A stretch of DNA of 64,000 nucleotides from Stenotrophomonas maltophilia (lineage in GTDB: Bacteria; Pseudomonadota; Gammaproteobacteria; Xanthomonadales; Xanthomonadaceae): NCBI RefSeq assembly GCF_002205165.1, contig NZ_NIVS01000054.1:124001-188000 (forward strand), written 5' to 3'. Below the pieces are notes generated by a model. That model made no database searches. It worked only from the letters and a program-made list of their open reading frames with translations, and was not told the DNA's origin. A program made the translations under genes and the position numbers. This document shows, piece by piece, positions 25,741 through 33,541 of the stretch (within the stretch, counting starts at the first letter, position 1; the number at the start of each line of letters is the position of its first letter).

Positions 25741-26523
25741 TCAGACCGCATTGAAGCTGGCGGCCAACGTGCCGACCACCAAGACCCAGCCATCCACCAG
25801 CACGAACAGCAGGATCTTGAACGGGGCGGAGACCAGCATCGGCGAGAGCATCATCATGCCCATCGACATCAGCACGCTGGCCACGACCAGGTCGATGATC
25901 ACGAACGGGATGAAGATCAGGAACCCGATCTCGAAGGCGGTCTTCAGTTCGCTGGTGACGAACGAGGCGACCAGGATCGGGAACGGAATCGCATCCGGGC
26001 TGGAGTAGGTGCCGTGTCCGGCCATGCCGGCGAAGGTCATCAGATCCGTTTCGCGGATCTGCGCCAGCATGAAGGCACGTAACGGCTGGGAGGTCAGGGT
26101 CCAGGCGGTCTGGAAATCGATCTCGCCGTTGAGGTACGGCGCCATGCCGCTGCCCCATGCCTTCTGCCACACCGGCAGCATCACCATCGCGGTGAGGAAC
26201 AGGGCCAGGCCGAGCAGCACCTGGTTGGACGGCGTCTGGCCGGTGCCCAGCGCCTGGCGCAGCAGACCGAGCACGATGATGATGCGGGTGAAGGCCGTCA
26301 GCACCAGCAGCATCGACGGGATCAGGGTGATCGCCGTCATCAGCAGCAACGTCTGCAGCGGCAGGCTGACCGGCTGGCCGCCGATCTTGCCGACATTCAC
26401 GTCCGGCAATGCAGGCACACCCGGCACGCCGGGCGCGGCCCAGGCCAGGGCCGGCAGCGCGCACAGCAGGAAAGTCAGCAACAGGGGCAGGTAACGGGTC
26501 CAGGAAGTACGGGGGCCACGCAT
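25741..26523 (-). CDS. fliP: Flagellar type III export protein FliP
   Basis: A 260-residue export-gate protein. It has a cleavable signal peptide (residues 1-29, ending LPALAWA), a feature of FliP but not of most other gate proteins. Then come SLPLQTLLLMTAITLIPSML, LTAFTRIIIVLGLLRQALGT, the large conserved periplasmic loop, SELKTAFEIGFLIFIPFVII and LSPMLVSAPFKILLFVLVDG. All match the FliP signature regions. It starts two bases after the fliO stop. FliP forms the pentameric core through which export substrates pass. Confidence 0.97.
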   Translation of the reverse strand: MRGPRTSWTRYLPLLLTFLLCALPALAWAAPGVPGVPALPDVNVGKIGGQPVSLPLQTLLLMTAITLIPSMLLVLTAFTRIIIVLGLLRQALGTGQTPSNQVLLGLALFLTAMVMLPVWQKAWGSGMAPYLNGEIDFQTAWTLTSQPLRAFMLAQIRETDLMTFAGMAGHGTYSSPDAIPFPILVASFVTSELKTAFEIGFLIFIPFVIIDLVVASVLMSMGMMMLSPMLVSAPFKILLFVLVDGWVLVVGTLAASFNAV

Positions 26524-26525
26524 GC

Positions 26526-26927
26526 TCAGGGTTCCTTGCGCAGCCGCTGTTGCAGCAGCTGGGCGAAATTCGGGAGGTGTTTGAAATCGGGAAGGCGCGC
26601 CGGGGTCGGGGCGGGCAGGGGTTCGGGCAGCTGATGCAGCGTGTTGATGCCGCCGGCGGTGACGCCCAGCAGCAGCTGGGTGCCATTCACCTCGACCACC
26701 ACCACGCGCTCTTTCGCACCGACGTTGAGGCTGGCGACCACCCGCATCCCTTCGGCCGGGCGGAAGCCGCTGCCGGGCATGCGCTTGAGCAGCCAGCCCA
26801 GGCCGACGATCAACGCCAGCACGCCCAGCAGGGCCAGCACCGCACCGAACATGCCCGGTGCGGCGGCGGCATGCTGGCCGACCTTGACGGTCGAGGCGCC
26901 GGCCGCGATCAGCAGCCCGGCACTCAA
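26526..26927 (-). CDS. fliO: Flagellar biosynthesis protein FliO
   Basis: A 133-residue single-pass membrane protein: a short N-terminus, one strong helix (MFGAVLALLGVLALIVGLGW) and a cytoplasmic part with RPAEGMRVVASLNVGAKERV and VVVEVNGTQLLLGVTAGGI, typical of FliO. It is an assembly helper for FliP. The start is taken as a TTG at 26927, which overlaps the fliN stop by 4 bases (TTGA); no ATG lies before the membrane helix. The protein's start is therefore less certain than its identity. Confidence 0.88.
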   Translation of the reverse strand: MSAGLLIAAGASTVKVGQHAAAAPGMFGAVLALLGVLALIVGLGWLLKRMPGSGFRPAEGMRVVASLNVGAKERVVVVEVNGTQLLLGVTAGGINTLHQLPEPLPAPTPARLPDFKHLPNFAQLLQQRLRKEP

Positions 26928-27262
26928 CGCAGTCTCCGGATCCGTTCGCTCGGGCTGACCACGTCGGTCAGGCGCACGCCGAAGCGGTCGTTGATCACCA
27001 CCACCTCGCCATGGGCGATCAGGGTGCCATTGACGAACACGTCCAGCGATTCGCCGGCACCGCGCTCCAGTTCCACCACCGAGCCCTGGTTGAGCTGCAG
27101 CAGGTTGCGGATCGGCAGGCGGGCGCGGCCCACTTCCAGCGACAGTGTCACCGGCACATCCAGGATCACATCCAGGTTGAGCTCGTCGCCGACCGTGGTG
27201 TCATCGGACTGCAGCTGGGTGAACTGTGCCGGCGCCGGCTCGTTGGATTCGATATCGTTCAT
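26924..27262 (-). CDS. fliN: Flagellar motor switch protein FliN
   Basis: A 112-residue C-ring protein. After an acidic N-terminus it has the SpoA domain: LDVILDVPVTLSLEVGRARL, IRNLLQLNQGSVVELERGAG, VNGTLIAHGEVVVINDRFGV and RLTDVVSPSERIRRL. It forms the base of the switch, binds CheY-P and anchors FliH. The ATG at 27262 overlaps the fliM stop by 4 bases (ATGA); the longer open frame upstream lies on fliM and is a shadow. Short length without a long N-terminal extension is usual. Confidence 0.96.
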   Translation of the reverse strand: MNDIESNEPAPAQFTQLQSDDTTVGDELNLDVILDVPVTLSLEVGRARLPIRNLLQLNQGSVVELERGAGESLDVFVNGTLIAHGEVVVINDRFGVRLTDVVSPSERIRRLR

Positions 27263-28266
27263 TGCGGGTCTTCCTGCAGTACGGGAACGCGTGGGCGGAT
27301 GCCCGGGGGATGGGTGGCGGTGATCTTCACCGCGTTGAAACCGTTGGCGACGCCGAACTCGCCGGTGAACACCGGTACGTTCTCCACGCACACCGGCACC
27401 TGCTTGGGCAGCTCGATCGGCAGCACATCGCCGATCTTCAGCTTGGTCAGGTCGCGCAGGCTCATGCGCTTGGTGGCCAGCACGCTGGACAGGGTGACTT
27501 CGGCGATGTTGAGCTGTTCGCGCAGCATCACGCCCCAGCTGGCATCGCGGTCGTTGCGGTCGCTCTGGATGCCGGCGTCGAGCAGCTCGCGGATCGGCTC
27601 GAGCATCGAGTAGGGCAGGGTGACGTGGATGTCGCCGCCGCCCCCATCGAGCTCGACATGCAGGCGGCAGACCACCACGTACTCGCGCGGCGTCACGATG
27701 TTGGCGAAGTGCGGGTTGATCTCGGAGTTGATGTACTCCAGTTCCACGTCCATCACCGGCGCCCAGGCTTCCTGCAGGTCGGCGAAGGTCTGCTTGAGCA
27801 GCAGGTGGATCACGCGCATTTCGGTGGCGGTGAACTCGCGGCCCTCGATGCGGGTCGGGTAGCGGCCGTCACCGCCGAAGAAGTTGTCCACGATCGCGAA
27901 CACCAGCGTCGGCTCGAACACGATCAGCCCGGTGCCACGCAGCGGCTTGAAGCGGATCAGGTTGAGGTTGGTCGGCACGTACAGCGAATGCATGTAGTCG
28001 TTGAACTTGATCAGCTCGATGCCGCGCACGGACAGCTCGGCCGAGCGCCGGATCAGGTTGAACAGGCCGATGCGCCACAGGCGCGCGAAGCGCTCGTTGA
28101 CCATTTCCAGGGTCGGCATGCGGCCGCGGATGATGCGGTCCTGGCTGGCGAAATCGTACGAGCGCGCCTCGCCGGGCGTGGGCGCATCGATGTCGGTCTC
28201 CACCGCACCGGAGTCCACGCCATGCAGCAGGGCATCGATCTCGTCCTGGGAAAGCAGGTCATTCAT
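27259..28266 (-). CDS. fliM: Flagellar motor switch protein FliM
   Basis: A 335-residue switch protein. The N-terminal peptide MNDLLSQDEIDALLHGVDSG is the CheY-P-binding motif (LSQDEIDALL). The middle domain, with RIGLFNLIRRSAELSVRGIE and GTGLIVFEPTLVFAIVDNFF, contacts FliG; the C-terminal SpoA-like domain (LGDVLPIELPKQVPVCVENV type, here KIGDVLPIELPKQVPV) pairs with FliN. Start eight bases after the fliL stop; stop overlaps fliN. The intact N-terminal motif fits a motor directly controlled by the CheY at 15165-15557. Confidence 0.97.
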   Translation of the reverse strand: MNDLLSQDEIDALLHGVDSGAVETDIDAPTPGEARSYDFASQDRIIRGRMPTLEMVNERFARLWRIGLFNLIRRSAELSVRGIELIKFNDYMHSLYVPTNLNLIRFKPLRGTGLIVFEPTLVFAIVDNFFGGDGRYPTRIEGREFTATEMRVIHLLLKQTFADLQEAWAPVMDVELEYINSEINPHFANIVTPREYVVVCRLHVELDGGGGDIHVTLPYSMLEPIRELLDAGIQSDRNDRDASWGVMLREQLNIAEVTLSSVLATKRMSLRDLTKLKIGDVLPIELPKQVPVCVENVPVFTGEFGVANGFNAVKITATHPPGIRPRVPVLQEDPQ

Positions 28267-28274
28267 GGTCGCCC

Positions 28275-28793
28275 TTACTGGGTCACGAAACTGGTGAACA
28301 GCAATTCGTCGGCACCGGGCTTGCCGGTCTCGGCCTTGAGCAGCTTCTGCACTTCTGCCAGCGAACTGGCCTGCAGGCGCTCTTTGCCGGCGCGGTCGGC
28401 GATGTCGCTCGGCTCGACCTGCGAGAACAGCATCAGCAGCTTGGCGCGGATGGCCGGCGCATGCAGCTTGATCGCCTCCATCGCGGCCGGGTCGCGGCTC
28501 ATCAGCTGCACTTCGACCTGCAGGTAGCGCGGGCCGTCGAAGCTGCTGTTGAGGTTGACCACGAACGGCGGCTCCAGGCCGAAGTACTGGGCCGGGGCAG
28601 GCACGGCGGATTTGCTGGCGGCCGGCTTGGCGGCCTTGTCATCGTGCTGGGACTGGGTGAAGTACCAGACCCCGCCACCGGCGGCGCCAGCGGCGAGCAC
28701 CGCGACCAGGGCGGTGACCAGGAGCGGACTACGCGGCTTGGCGGTCTTGTCCTTGTCGGCGGATTTCTTGGTTTTATCGGCGGCTGCGGCCAC
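28275..28793 (-). CDS. fliL: Flagellar basal-body-associated protein FliL
   Basis: A 172-residue single-pass inner-membrane protein: a Lys-rich cytoplasmic N-terminus, a helix (LLVTALVAVLAAGAAGGGVW) and a periplasmic stomatin-like domain with FGLEPPFVVNLNSS, LQVEVQLMSRDPAAMEAI and the C-terminal PGADELLFTSFVTQ. It stabilises stator units at the motor. The GTG at 28793 has GGAG nine bases upstream. A clear sigma-54 promoter lies at 28829-28845, so fliL opens its own unit (fliLMNOPQR). Confidence 0.95.
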   Translation of the reverse strand: MAAAADKTKKSADKDKTAKPRSPLLVTALVAVLAAGAAGGGVWYFTQSQHDDKAAKPAASKSAVPAPAQYFGLEPPFVVNLNSSFDGPRYLQVEVQLMSRDPAAMEAIKLHAPAIRAKLLMLFSQVEPSDIADRAGKERLQASSLAEVQKLLKAETGKPGADELLFTSFVTQ

Positions 28794-28828
28794 GAGGGGA
28801 AGCTCCAGAGGATTGCTTCCTGCCTACA

Positions 28829-28845
28829 TGCAAAGGCCGTGCCTG
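28829..28845 (-). promoter_or_regulatory. Sigma-54 promoter of fliLMNOPQR
   Basis: Minus strand CAGGCACGGCCTTTGCA: GGCACG, four bases, TTGCA, full match to the core -24/-12 consensus. About 36 bases before the fliL GTG. Confidence 0.85.
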
Positions 28846-28875
28846 AATGCTGAAGAGGGTGTGTGTCGGGTTTCT

Positions 28876-28901
28876 GGCGGCGCGGCTGAGCCTGCGCCGC
28901 C
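28876..28901 (-). terminator. Stem-loop after fliK
   Basis: About 10-bp GC-rich stem (GGCGGCGCGG paired, one G-T) with a 6-base loop, right after the fliK stop. No T-run. Separates fliEFGHIJK from the promoter of fliL. Confidence 0.5.
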
Positions 28902-28909
28902 GCGTGCGA

Positions 28910-30064
28910 TCACGCGTAGGTATCAACCAGGCCGCGCTGGCGGATCAGCTGCGAGGGCGACAGGGTGGCATCGGCCAGCGCCGGTTCTCCGTCGTCGCCG
29001 CTCATCCCGCTGCGACCCTCGCCACGCCCGCCGTCCTGCGCGGTCTGCTGCTGGCCGACATCGGCGTTGCCAAGCTGGAAGCCCTGTTCGCCGAGCAGGT
29101 CGCGCAGGCGCGGCAGGCTGCTTTCCAGTGCATGGCGCACGTCGGCGTGCGCGCTGGTGAAGGTGGCATGGACCTTGTCGCCGTCCAGCTGCAGGCGCAC
29201 CTCGATCGGACCCAGGTCATTCGGGGTGATCTTGATATGGGCGTGGCCGATCTTCTGGTCCGCCAGCCAACCGACGCGGGCGCCGACGGCATCGTCGAAA
29301 TCATCCCCACCAAGGTGCGGCGTCGCTGTCGGAGAGCCGGTGAACAGGCTGGCAACCACCGGCTTGGCCTCGGTCATGCCGTGCAGCGCGTGCAGCAACG
29401 GGGTTGCCGGCGCATCGGGGCCCTCGGTGGTGGCCGCGCTCAAGGCGCCGGTGAAGGTCTTGAGCAGCGCCGCATCGTCCGCAGGCGCTGCCTCGGTGGG
29501 CAGGGCGGGCAGCGCGATGCTGCCGTCGGTGGCTGGGGCCGTGGTTGCCAGCGTGGGGGCGGCGCCATCAGCGGCCGGGGCCGTCGTCGCCAGGGCGGGG
29601 AGTGAGCCATTGGCGGCCGGTGCCGTGCCGGCCAGGGGCGGCGCGACCGGCGCAGGCGCTGGTGCTGGCAGCCCGTTCAATGCCAGCCCGGCCAGGCCCA
29701 GCGGCGGCCACGCGGCGTCGGTGTCGTCGGTGGTTTCGGCAGCAGGTTTTTCCGCCGCGGACGCGGCCTGGGCGGTGGCATCGGCCGGCGCGGGGGTGTC
29801 CTCGGCGTTCTTGACGCCGGGTTTGGCGGGGCGCGTTGCCGCGTCCTTGTCCGGGTTTGCCGTGTTCGTTGAGGCGCTCTTGCCCGCGTCGCGGCCGTTG
29901 CCGGGTTTGCGCGGCGCGTCGGTACGCGGTGCTTCGCTGCCGGGCTTGAGCAGTGCGTCAAAGTCCCGACGGTCACTGCCGCCGGTGCTGTCCGCGCGCG
30001 GCGTGGACGCAGTGCCACCTGCATTCTGGGCGGGTGCGGCGCCGCCGAGCAGGGCGGGGGGCAT
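28910..30064 (-). CDS. fliK: Flagellar hook-length control protein FliK
   Basis: A 384-residue secreted ruler. The N-terminal two thirds are disordered and rich in Ala, Pro and Thr; they include three degenerate repeats of about 14 residues (APAANGSLPALATT, APAADGAAPTLATT, APATDGSIALPALP). The C-terminal domain has the conserved block IGHAHIKITPNDLGPIEVRL, LQLDGDKVHATFTSAHADVR and RHALESSLPRLRDLLGEQGF. It measures hook length and then triggers FlhB to switch to filament export. The ATG at 30064 shares one base with the fliJ stop; the GTG at 30067 is equally close to the GGAGG and cannot be excluded. Poorly conserved N-terminus is normal for FliK. Confidence 0.93.
   Translation of the reverse strand: MPPALLGGAAPAQNAGGTASTPRADSTGGSDRRDFDALLKPGSEAPRTDAPRKPGNGRDAGKSASTNTANPDKDAATRPAKPGVKNAEDTPAPADATAQAASAAEKPAAETTDDTDAAWPPLGLAGLALNGLPAPAPAPVAPPLAGTAPAANGSLPALATTAPAADGAAPTLATTAPATDGSIALPALPTEAAPADDAALLKTFTGALSAATTEGPDAPATPLLHALHGMTEAKPVVASLFTGSPTATPHLGGDDFDDAVGARVGWLADQKIGHAHIKITPNDLGPIEVRLQLDGDKVHATFTSAHADVRHALESSLPRLRDLLGEQGFQLGNADVGQQQTAQDGGRGEGRSGMSGDDGEPALADATLSPSQLIRQRGLVDTYA
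29498..29629 (-). repeat. Three degenerate 14-15-codon repeats in fliK
   Basis: Successive units of pattern (T)APAxxGxxPALA(TT) in the ruler region. Such repeats can change copy number and therefore ruler length. Confidence 0.7.
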
Positions 30065-30522
30065 CACGGGGTGCCTCCGTTCTCGCCATCTTCGCGCTGC
30101 GCCTGGCGCGAGCGGCGCGCACCAAGGTCGTCCATTTCGCGCTGGTCGCGGCGGTCGGTGACCACCTTCTCCTGCGCGCGGTAACTGGCGGCGAGCTTCT
30201 CCAGCACCTGCTTGTCACGGCTGGCCAGCAGCAGGCGGGCGCGCTCGGCGTCGACCTTCTCGCGGTTGTTATCCACGGTCTGCCGTTGCTGGGCGACCGC
30301 GCTGTCCAGGCGATCCAGGAATGCGCGGCGGTTCATCAGCTGGGCCGGGCTGGTGGCCGACATCTGCGCGCCGGCATATTCCTCGGCGTAGCGGCGCAGC
30401 TCATCCAGGCGCGACACATGCGTGTCGAGCGCACGCTGGCGCTCGGCCAGGTCGCGGGCGACCTCGTCTTCGTGGTCCTGGGCTCGTTTCAGCAAGGGGT
30501 CGAAGCGCTTGGATTGGATCAT
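30064..30522 (-). CDS. fliJ: Flagellar export chaperone/stalk protein FliJ
   Basis: A 152-residue, almost wholly helical, coiled-coil protein (KRFDPLLKRAQDHEDEVARD, RQRALDTHVSRLDELRRY, FLDRLDSAVAQQRQTVD). Charge pattern and length fit FliJ, which inserts into the FliI ATPase ring and links it to FlhA. It starts three bases after the fliI stop and overlaps fliK by one base. Sequence conservation in FliJ is always low, so the call rests on coiled-coil character and on position between fliI and fliK. Confidence 0.92.
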   Translation of the reverse strand: MIQSKRFDPLLKRAQDHEDEVARDLAERQRALDTHVSRLDELRRYAEEYAGAQMSATSPAQLMNRRAFLDRLDSAVAQQRQTVDNNREKVDAERARLLLASRDKQVLEKLAASYRAQEKVVTDRRDQREMDDLGARRSRQAQREDGENGGTP

Positions 30523-30525
30523 GGC

Positions 30526-31905
30526 TTAACTCTCTGGTTCCACCAGCCGCTTGAGGGCGGCCTGACTGTGCGGCAGGTCGGCGGCTTTGCCGACGTCCTG
30601 GCCGAGGAATTCAACAATGTCCGACCAACGCTCCAATGCCTCGTCGGTCGCCGGGTCGTTGCCGCGCTGGTAAGCGCCGATCGCGATCAGGTCGCGGTTG
30701 GACGAATACGCCGAGATCAGCCGCTTGAGCTTGCGGATGCGCAGGCGCCACGGTTCGTCGGCGATTTCCGTGACCACGCGGCTGACCGAGGATTCCACGT
30801 CGATGGCCGGGTACAGCCCGCTGTCGGCGACGCGGCGCGAGAGCAGGATGTGGCCGTCGAGAATGGCGCGTGCGGCGTCGGCGATCGGATCCTGCGGATC
30901 GTCGCCTTCGGTCAGCACGGTGTAGAACGCGGTGATCGAGCCGCGGCCCTTGGCGCCATTGCCGGCGCGCTCCACCAGGGCAGGCAGCTTGGCGAACACC
31001 GAGGGCGGATAGCCCCGGGTGGTCGGCGGCTCACCGACGGACAGACCGATCTCGCGCTGCGCCTGGGCGAAGCGGGTCAGCGAGTCCATCAGCAACAGGA
31101 CGTTCAAACCCTGGTCTCGGAACCACTCGGCGATCGCGGTCGCGCGGTAGGCACCGTGCAGGCGCGCCAGCGGCGGGCGGTCGGCCGGGCTGGCCACGAC
31201 CACGGCACGGCGCAGGCCTTCTTCGCCCAGCGTGCTTTCCACGAAATCGCGGACTTCTCGGCCACGTTCACCGATCAGGCCGACCACGATGACGTCGGCG
31301 GCGGTGTAGCGGGTCATCATGCCCAGCAGGGTCGATTTACCGACACCGGAGCCGGCGAACAGGCCGACACGCTGGCCGCGGCCGATCGGCAGCAGCGCGT
31401 TGATCGCGCGCACGCCGACATCCAGTGGTTGGGTGATCGGTTCGCGTGCGAGCGGGTTGATCGAGACGCCGGCCATGCCGACGGTGCCTTCGGCGCGGAT
31501 CGGGCCCTTGCCATCCAGTGGCACGCCGTCGCTGTCGATCACGCGGCCGAGCAGGCCTTCGCCCACTTCCACACCGCCACGGCCGAGCGAGGGCACCACC
31601 CGCGCGTTGGGCAGCAGGCCGTGCAGTTCAGCGCTGGGCATCAGGTAGGTACGTTCACCGGCGAAGCCGACCACTTCGGCATCGACCCAGCCACCGTCGG
31701 CCACTTCAACCTTGCAGCTGGCGCCCATCGGCGCCTCGCAGCCGACTGCTTCCAGGGTCAGGCCGACCGCGCGGCGCAGCACGCCTTCGCGGATCAGGCC
31801 GCGGCCATGCGCGGTGTCCGGGCGGATGTTGTCCAGCCGCGAGGCCAGCCGCAGGTTGCGTGCGGCGGTCCAGTCGGCGGGCGGGGGCAGGGTGTCGGTG
31901 GTCAT
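30526..31905 (-). CDS. fliI: Flagellum-specific ATPase FliI
   Basis: A 459-residue F1-beta-like ATPase that energises protein export. It has Walker A in GLFAGSGVGKSTLLGMM, the type III export signature LIGERGREVRDFVE, Walker B in LNVLLLMDSLTRFAQAQREI and PPTTRGYPPSVFAKLPALVERAGN. Length and motifs are canonical. The start overlaps the fliH stop by 4 bases. It acts as a hexamer under the export gate with FliH and FliJ. Confidence 0.98.
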   Translation of the reverse strand: MTTDTLPPPADWTAARNLRLASRLDNIRPDTAHGRGLIREGVLRRAVGLTLEAVGCEAPMGASCKVEVADGGWVDAEVVGFAGERTYLMPSAELHGLLPNARVVPSLGRGGVEVGEGLLGRVIDSDGVPLDGKGPIRAEGTVGMAGVSINPLAREPITQPLDVGVRAINALLPIGRGQRVGLFAGSGVGKSTLLGMMTRYTAADVIVVGLIGERGREVRDFVESTLGEEGLRRAVVVASPADRPPLARLHGAYRATAIAEWFRDQGLNVLLLMDSLTRFAQAQREIGLSVGEPPTTRGYPPSVFAKLPALVERAGNGAKGRGSITAFYTVLTEGDDPQDPIADAARAILDGHILLSRRVADSGLYPAIDVESSVSRVVTEIADEPWRLRIRKLKRLISAYSSNRDLIAIGAYQRGNDPATDEALERWSDIVEFLGQDVGKAADLPHSQAALKRLVEPES

Positions 31906-32537
31906 GGGGTGGTTCCGGCTTTACGGATGACCGCATCCAGGGCGCCGCGCAGGCGGGCGTCGAGCGTGCCGTCGATACGCACGGCCTCGGCATGCACGCG
32001 CAGGTCGCCCCGGCTCAGGCTCAGGTCCGGAGTCAGGCGCTGGTTCGGGGCCAGGTTGAGCACCGGGGCGAGCGCGGCAATGTCGTCCGGGTGCAGGCGT
32101 ACTTCCACATCGCGGCTTGCACCGCCAACGGCATCCACGGCCTCGTTGACCAGCTGCGCCAGCAGTTCCGGTTCGGCTTCATACGCGCGCCCGACCAGGT
32201 TGCCGGCCACGCGCACCGCCAGCTCGCCAAGCGCGGCGACCACTTCATTCTCCAACCGCACCAGCGGCCGGCTGAAGTTGTCCAGGATGCCTTCGATCTG
32301 CGCGATCAGGCGGCGGACTTCGGCCTGGCCCTGGGCCAGACCCTCGGCGTGGCCCTGATCGAAGCCGTCTTTCTCGGCGCTGTCCTGGATCGCCTGGATT
32401 TCTTCCAGGGTCGGCAGCTGCAGCAGCGGTTCCGGCTCGTGCTCCGGATCCGGCTCGGTGAGTTCGAACTGTTCTTCCGGCGGCGGCTCGGGCACGGCCA
32501 GCAGGTCCGGGGCAAGCCAGCGCACGGCATTGTTCAC
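31902..32537 (-). CDS. fliH: Flagellar assembly protein FliH
   Basis: A 211-residue regulator of the FliI ATPase that tethers it to FliN. It has the acidic, proline-rich N-terminus, then a helical segment with small-residue repeats (FDQGHAEGLAQGQAEVRRLI; the GxxxG-like pattern typical of FliH), then a C-terminal domain (ELAVRVAGNLVGRAYEAEP, VRLHPDDIAALAPVL) that binds FliI. The start is a GTG at 32537 that overlaps the fliG stop (GTGA) and has GGAGG seven bases upstream. Translationally coupled on both sides. Confidence 0.94.
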   Translation of the reverse strand: MNNAVRWLAPDLLAVPEPPPEEQFELTEPDPEHEPEPLLQLPTLEEIQAIQDSAEKDGFDQGHAEGLAQGQAEVRRLIAQIEGILDNFSRPLVRLENEVVAALGELAVRVAGNLVGRAYEAEPELLAQLVNEAVDAVGGASRDVEVRLHPDDIAALAPVLNLAPNQRLTPDLSLSRGDLRVHAEAVRIDGTLDARLRGALDAVIRKAGTTP

Positions 32538-33541
32538 AGCATGGCCTCCGCGTTGCCGCCGATGGTGACGGTGCCTTCATCGGCCATGCGCTTGACGATG
32601 GCCAGGATTTCGCGCTGCGCCACTTCCACATCGGACAGGCGCACCGGGCCACGGGCTTCCATGTCTTCCAGCAGGATTTCAGCGGCACGCTGGGACATGT
32701 TGCGGGTGATCTTGTCGCGCACCTTGATGTCGGCGCCACGCAGGGCCAGGCCAAGGCGCTCGCCGCTGACTTCGCGCAGCACCAGCTGCAGTTCGCGATC
32801 GTCCAGATCGACCAGATCGTCGAACACGAACATCAGGTCCTGGATGCGGCCGCTCAGCGGCGCATCGATGCGCGCGATCTCGCCCAGGATCGCCTGGTCC
32901 TGGCCGCTGTCCATGAAGTTCAGGATGTTGGCTGCGCACTGCACGCCGCCGATGTTGGAAGACTTCAGGTTCTGGTTGCCGGCGAACTGGCGCTCCATGA
33001 TCTCGTTGAGTTCATTGAGGGCGTTCGGCGGAATGCCATCCAGCGTGGCGATACGCAGCAGCACGTCCACGCGGGTGCGCTCGGGCAGCAGCTTGAGTGC
33101 GTCGGCGGCCTGGTCGGTTTCCAGGTGCGCCATCACGATGGCGATGATCTGCGGGTGTTCGTTGCGGACCAGATCGGCCACGGCACGCGGATCCATCCAC
33201 TTCAGCGCGTCCAGGCCGGTGGTGTTGCGGCCCAGCAGGATTCGGTCGATCAGGTTGCCGGCCTTCTCGCTGCCCAGCGCCTGCACCAGCATGTTGCGGA
33301 TGTAGTCGTCCGAGCCCACGCCCAGCGAGGTCTTGGAACCGAGTTCGCTGCCGAACTGGTCCATGACCCGCTCGACCTGCTCGCGGGTGATGTCGGTCAT
33401 GGTCGCCATGGCGATGCCGATCTTCTGGACTTCCTTGGGCTCCATGTGGCGCAGCACTTCGGCGGCGTCCAGTTCGCCCAGCGAGAGCAGCAGCACGGCG
33501 GCGCGCTGCACGCCGGTCAGCGGGGGAGGTGCATCAATCAT
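32534..33541 (-). CDS. fliG: Flagellar motor switch protein FliG
   Basis: A 335-residue C-ring protein on which the stator acts. It has GVQRAAVLLLSLGELDAAEV at the N-terminus (FliF contact), the EHPQ motif in RNEHPQIIAIVMAHLE in the middle domain, and the C-terminal torque domain with FVFDDLVDLDDRELQLVLRE carrying conserved charged residues. It starts inside fliF (8-base overlap) and overlaps fliH by 4. Length is canonical. Confidence 0.98.
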   Translation of the reverse strand: MIDAPPPLTGVQRAAVLLLSLGELDAAEVLRHMEPKEVQKIGIAMATMTDITREQVERVMDQFGSELGSKTSLGVGSDDYIRNMLVQALGSEKAGNLIDRILLGRNTTGLDALKWMDPRAVADLVRNEHPQIIAIVMAHLETDQAADALKLLPERTRVDVLLRIATLDGIPPNALNELNEIMERQFAGNQNLKSSNIGGVQCAANILNFMDSGQDQAILGEIARIDAPLSGRIQDLMFVFDDLVDLDDRELQLVLREVSGERLGLALRGADIKVRDKITRNMSQRAAEILLEDMEARGPVRLSDVEVAQREILAIVKRMADEGTVTIGGNAEAML

